From Planctomycetota bacterium (GTDB taxonomy: Bacteria > Planctomycetota > Phycisphaerae > Sedimentisphaerales > Anaerobacaceae), in the NCBI GenBank assembly GCA_013202635.1, contig JABMRO010000787.1, forward strand, positions 1-10,272: a stretch of 10,272 nt of DNA, read 5' to 3'. The notes beneath the pieces were generated by a model, which saw only the letters and a program-made list of their open reading frames with translations, was not told the origin of the DNA and did not search any database. Shown here piece after piece: positions 7,252-10,272 of this stretch (within the stretch, counting starts at the first letter, position 1; each line of letters starts with the position of its first letter). A program made the position numbers and the translations under genes.

Positions 7252-8306
7252 ACACATATGATGAATTCTTGGAGTTGCGTGCAGACTGGAACAGACTTCT
7301 GGAAAGCGCTGGGACCAATAAAGTATTTATGACATTTGAGTGGATGGTGAGTTGGTGGGAGTGTTACAGAGAAGGGAAGCATCTAAAGGTCTTGGTTTTA
7401 AAAGACTCTCACGGTATCAGGGCCATAGCTCCCCTTATGCTAACTGGCAACAAGTTCTTCAGGAGATTAAGCTTAATAGGAGGTTATCGGCCTGATTACA
7501 ATGATTTTATTGTGCGAAAGGGCAATGAAAGGGATTACCGAATATTATTAGATTATCTTCATGATCGAGTGGACGGCTGGGACGAAATATTGCTTGAAAA
7601 TGTTCCTGAGGAATCTGCACTCTTCGGAATTGTTGAAGGATTGCGGGATCGTTTTCTAGTAAAAGTGGAAATGACAGACGTGTGCCCTTATATCCGAATA
7701 GGAGGTAACTCTGAGGGCATTCTTAGACTATTGGCGCAAAAAGAGGCCAAAAGAAGTCACATAAGGAAATTACGAAAAGCAGGAGAATTGAGGTTTCGGC
7801 ACATTTCGAATGAAAGAGAAATGGATGAAGCTCTCAATGCGTTGATTGAAAGTCATGCCAGACGTTACCACGCAGATAACATAGAGAAGGCCTTACCTAT
7901 TGAACTCTCATTTCATAAAAAACTACTTAAGAATATGTTTTGCAGAAATAATGTTAAATTCTGTGCTCTTGAATTAGATTGTGAACCAATAGCCAAGCAC
8001 TTCGGATTTGGTTATAACAACGTATACTATTGGGTGAAACCTTCTTTTGAAGAGAGATACGCAGAATACTCCCCAGGAGTTGTTATGCTATATTTTGCCA
8101 TCAAATATGCCGTGACAAATGGCTATGAAGAGTTCGATTTTCTACGCGGCAGAGAGCACTATAAACAACGGTTTGCCGATAACGAGCGAACCGTAATGAT
8201 GGTAAGATTCTACAGAAGTTTCCCAAGGTACCTGTATTGTTCTTTTATTAGAAAGGCTAAAAGGTTGTTTGATCAGATAAAAGGTTTTCACTTAAAACAA
8301 ACATAA
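7233..8306 (+). CDS. BioF2/CelD-like GNAT acyltransferase
   Basis: A 357-residue protein of the Acetyltransf_6 (BioF2-like, CelD-like) group, GNAT-fold enzymes frequent in EPS and cellulose clusters. The N-terminal part shows the typical FEWMVSWWECY (35-45) and a strand ending GIRAIAPLML (61-70). The GNAT core lies at about 165-315, with KRSHIRKLRKAG, ALELDCEPIAKHFGFGYNNVYYWV around 245-268, SPGVVMLYFAI (280-290) and FDFLRGREHYKQRFA (301-315). No signal peptide or membrane segment is visible. It should transfer an acyl group from acyl-CoA or another carrier, plausibly to an amino sugar; the acyl donor cannot be read. The start overlaps the deacetylase by 19 bases, so the pair are likely translated together. 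Its 3' end overlaps the opposite-strand methyltransferase by another 19 bases. Confidence 0.86.
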   Translation: MEIQEINTYDEFLELRADWNRLLESAGTNKVFMTFEWMVSWWECYREGKHLKVLVLKDSHGIRAIAPLMLTGNKFFRRLSLIGGYRPDYNDFIVRKGNERDYRILLDYLHDRVDGWDEILLENVPEESALFGIVEGLRDRFLVKVEMTDVCPYIRIGGNSEGILRLLAQKEAKRSHIRKLRKAGELRFRHISNEREMDEALNALIESHARRYHADNIEKALPIELSFHKKLLKNMFCRNNVKFCALELDCEPIAKHFGFGYNNVYYWVKPSFEERYAEYSPGVVMLYFAIKYAVTNGYEEFDFLRGREHYKQRFADNERTVMMVRFYRSFPRYLYCSFIRKAKRLFDQIKGFHLKQT

Positions 8307-9001
8307 TAAGACCATGTATCCATGAAAGTTGTAAAGAAAAGATTATCATGCTTTTGGCCGTATACTCTGACCTTCTTGAACCCATGATCTTTTAGTTGCT
8401 TTTTTTGCCGTGTAGGCGTTGTGACATAAGTTTCCAGGTTTCCATCGGGATGCCTTTCGAGCCGGTATTGTTTGAAGATCCTGTTATCTCTAATATTTAA
8501 GATCAGGTTTGAAAGCCTAAATCTGTTAGTGGGCAAATAGTTCTTGATACATAGGCAGTTATGCGTACTAAGAGCAAAGATTCCGCCGGGTTTCAAGACC
8601 CTGTAAATTTCATCCAAACAGATTTCCCTTTTCATTTCCGGATATATGTAATCGATGCCGTTATAGGCGAAAATGGCGTAATCAAAGCTTTCAGAGTCAA
8701 ACTCAAGTTTGCAGGCGTTCATTAATTTAAACTCAACGCCCTCAACAAACTTACGGGCAATGTCCAGCATCTCTGGTACGATATCTATGGCAACGACACG
8801 CTGATTGGAGCCTTTTAAGTTAATGGTAATCCTCCCGCACCCGCAACCCAATTCTAGCAGCCTGCCAGGAACATCAAAATGCTTACTAATAATTCTTTCC
8901 TCCACAGGATAAAGATAGAACTGACTGTATTCTTTCAGGGATTCCTGTCTCGAAAATACATTCCTATTCGCTATTTCTATGTTATTCATGTCCATTTTCA
9001 T
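8288..9001 (-). CDS. class I SAM-dependent methyltransferase
   Basis: A 237-residue methyltransferase, the only gene on this strand. Motif I is textbook: LLELGCGCGRI at 48-58, with the acidic residue of the next strand at D73 in AIDIVPEML. A post-I segment SFDYAIFAYNGIDYI (105-119) and the late motif RVLKPGGIFALSTHN (134-148) complete the Rossmann core (Methyltransf_11/25 type). The C-terminus contains a DHGFKKVRVYG strand typical of small-molecule methyltransferases. Three ATGs lie close together (9001, 8995, 8989). I take the first, but no Shine-Dalgarno site decides between them. The gene faces the acyltransferase tail to tail with a 19-base overlap and no terminator between them, so the two transcripts could be antisense to each other. 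A candidate promoter lies just upstream. The substrate is unknown; the location suggests glycan decoration, but an unrelated role is possible. Confidence 0.87.
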   Translation of the reverse strand: MKMDMNNIEIANRNVFSRQESLKEYSQFYLYPVEERIISKHFDVPGRLLELGCGCGRITINLKGSNQRVVAIDIVPEMLDIARKFVEGVEFKLMNACKLEFDSESFDYAIFAYNGIDYIYPEMKREICLDEIYRVLKPGGIFALSTHNCLCIKNYLPTNRFRLSNLILNIRDNRIFKQYRLERHPDGNLETYVTTPTRQKKQLKDHGFKKVRVYGQKHDNLFFTTFMDTWSYYVCFK

Positions 9002-9365
9002 TAGATGGATGTTGATTTATGGAATCGAAACCAGTTTAATAGAAGGATAAAAAGACATTTCAAAGACATTACAAATTTCGCATAACGACCGGTATCACAA
9101 AGATAAACGTGGAAACAACAGTAATGGATGAGTGCAAGTAAATCAAGCGAGAATTACCCGGCAAAAACCAATGATCATAAGCCTGTGCTATTTACCAAGA
9201 AGTAACAAAGAACTGGACATAATAGTGGTGTCATTATAAAGGCATTGAAGTCAGTTAAGAAATAGCACGTCCTATAACGACATAAACTGGAAAATATTCC
9301 GAAGGAAAAGCATCGGTATAGTGAACGCATCATCGAAATTAAATGGAAGCTTAAAAGTTAACCCC
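9002..9365. other. non-coding stretch between the minus-strand methyltransferase and the last GT4 gene
   Basis: An AT-rich stretch of about 360 bases between divergently oriented genes. No convincing protein, RNA gene or strong hairpin was found. A short direct repeat AAAGACATT occurs at 9051-9059 and 9062-9070. The minus side has a plausible promoter (9036-9063). For the plus side the best candidate is TGGACA (9214-9219) with TATAAA (9235-9240), but the spacer is only 15 bases, so it is weak. The frame of the right-hand gene is open back to 9249 with a GTG at 9321, so the real gene may begin inside this stretch. Confidence 0.6.
9036..9063 (-). promoter_or_regulatory. candidate sigma70-type promoter for the minus-strand methyltransferase
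   Basis: Read on the minus strand, TTGAAA (9063-9058) stands 16 bases before TATTAA (9041-9036), and the ATG lies about 35 bases downstream. The -35 box matches consensus at five of six positions and the -10 box at four of six. In AT-rich DNA such matches arise by chance fairly often. Confidence 0.3.
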
Positions 9366-10272
9366 TTGAGAATACTCTATTTACATAATATGGTCAATAT
9401 AAGCGGTGGGGAACAGAGTCTTGTAAACTTGTGGAATAGTTTGGATAAAAATAGATACGTGCCCTTTTTGATGGTTCCTAAAGACGGGTTGTTTGTGAAA
9501 GCGGCAAGAAAAATAGGCGTCAAGGTGAGCCTGTGTGATGTACCACAGTTAAGGCCAAAAAATGTCTTGAAGATACTAAACGCCTTGATTCGATTGGCAG
9601 CTTACTGCAGACAGAAACGCATTAGGGTTATTCATTCCTATACACCAAGAAATAACATATTGGCCGCTGTGGTTGGAAAAATCATGGGAATTCCTGTTGT
9701 ATGGCATGAAAGAAACTTGATTTTCGGCGATGAAATAGACATATCGAGACGTTTCTATTTTCTGGCGGATAAGATTATTTGTAATTCCCAGGCGATTGCC
9801 GAAAGGTTTCGGAATAAGAACGGAATTCCTTCTAAAGTTGAGGTTGTTTTAAACGGTGTTGATCTGGAAACCTTCAGGCCCCAAAAGGCTGATCCTGCGA
9901 TATTGCGGGAATATGATTTAAGCAGAAGGAAAGTTGTTGGCTTGGTTTCTAACCTTGGAAAAAGAAAGATGCCGGAATATCTGCTGGAGGCTAGTCCGTA
10001 TATTTTAGAAAGATACCCCGATACAGCTTTTTTCATAGTGGGTGGGGAATTTGGAGAAGAGGACAAAGGGAGAAAAAGAGAATTGGAAGAAAATGCAAGG
10101 AATCTGGGTGTGGGGGGCCGCGTTATATTCACTGGGTTTGTGTCAGACGTATCCCATATCATCCAGGTGTTTGATGTCGGTGTTGCAGTAACTGAGAAGG
10201 AGGCATGCAGCAGAGCGATTCTGGAGATGATGGCCTGCGGGAAGCCAGTTGTTGCCTTCAATACAGGTGGCA
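9366..10272 (+). CDS. GT4 glycosyltransferase, 3' end outside the window
   Basis: An open frame runs to the right edge and gives 302 residues of a GT-B, GT4-family glycosyltransferase. It starts MRILYLHNMVNISGGEQSLV if the TTG at 9366 is used; the GGEQ loop is typical of the nucleotide-sugar side of these enzymes. Other marks are HSYTPRNN near 90-97, WHERN at 113-117, ICNSQAIAERF (138-148) and VLNGVDLETFRP (161-172). The donor domain opens with GLVSNLGKRKMPEYLLEA and contains FFIVGGEFGEED, RVIFTGFVSDV and the E-X7-E pair E279 and E287, then GKPVVAFNTGG at the edge. A GTG at 9321 in frame would add fifteen hydrophilic residues; neither start has a good Shine-Dalgarno site, so the start is uncertain. 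Perhaps 60-90 C-terminal residues are missing, judged from family length. It resembles the WcaL-like enzyme only at family level and is a separate transferase. Confidence 0.88.
   Translation, partial: MRILYLHNMVNISGGEQSLVNLWNSLDKNRYVPFLMVPKDGLFVKAARKIGVKVSLCDVPQLRPKNVLKILNALIRLAAYCRQKRIRVIHSYTPRNNILAAVVGKIMGIPVVWHERNLIFGDEIDISRRFYFLADKIICNSQAIAERFRNKNGIPSKVEVVLNGVDLETFRPQKADPAILREYDLSRRKVVGLVSNLGKRKMPEYLLEASPYILERYPDTAFFIVGGEFGEEDKGRKRELEENARNLGVGGRVIFTGFVSDVSHIIQVFDVGVAVTEKEACSRAILEMMACGKPVVAFNTGG

Noticed and set aside
9755..10261. Minus-strand open frame of 168 codons
   Set aside because: The plus strand here encodes a clear GT4 glycosyltransferase with motifs along the full length; the minus frame has low-complexity Ser/Thr/Pro content typical of a shadow.
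1..10272. CRISPR array, transposase, integrase, toxin-antitoxin or defence module
   Set aside because: No regularly spaced repeats, no terminal inverted repeats and no such protein domains were seen; all confident genes fit glycan biosynthesis.

Overview
This window looks like the inside of a surface-polysaccharide (exopolysaccharide or O-antigen type) biosynthesis cluster from a moderately AT-rich bacterium. The mix of an AsnB-type amidotransferase, zinc-ribbon and ordinary SAM methyltransferases, GT4/GT2 and CgeB-type glycosyltransferases, a NodB-fold deacetylase and a BioF2/CelD-like acyltransferase is common in environmental Gram-negative bacteria, for example exosortase-associated EPS loci of Desulfobacterota, Nitrospirota or relatives. 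The lineage is an inference. No rRNA, tRNA or marker gene fixes it, and no exosortase, Wzx, Wzy or initiating transferase lies in the window.

Layout from left to right. A glutamine-dependent AsnB-like amidotransferase enters from beyond the left edge; its frame is open from base 3, so the true start is outside the window. A spacer of about 200 bases follows, then a methyltransferase with an N-terminal zinc ribbon. Next come a WcaL-like GT4 glycosyltransferase, a GT2 glycosyltransferase, a CgeB-like glycosyltransferase, a polysaccharide deacetylase and a BioF2/CelD-like acyltransferase. From the GT4 gene to the acyltransferase (2913-8306) the genes are tightly packed, with gaps of 55, 7 and 20 bases and then a 19-base overlap, so they are probably one transcription unit. 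A second methyltransferase lies on the minus strand, its 3' end overlapping the acyltransferase by 19 bases. After a non-coding stretch of about 360 bases, a further GT4 glycosyltransferase runs off the right edge.

How the genes may work together (inference). Four glycosyltransferases would assemble an oligosaccharide on a lipid carrier at the cytoplasmic face of the membrane. The deacetylase and the overlapping acyltransferase could exchange the acyl group on an amino sugar. The amidotransferase could amidate a uronic acid or another carboxyl group, and the methyltransferases could cap or decorate the glycan. I see no CRISPR array, transposon, RNA gene or defence module. The most unusual DNA-level features are a TATGA pentanucleotide repeat across a gene junction, a nested inverted repeat in front of the first GT4 gene, and the overlap arrangement around the acyltransferase.
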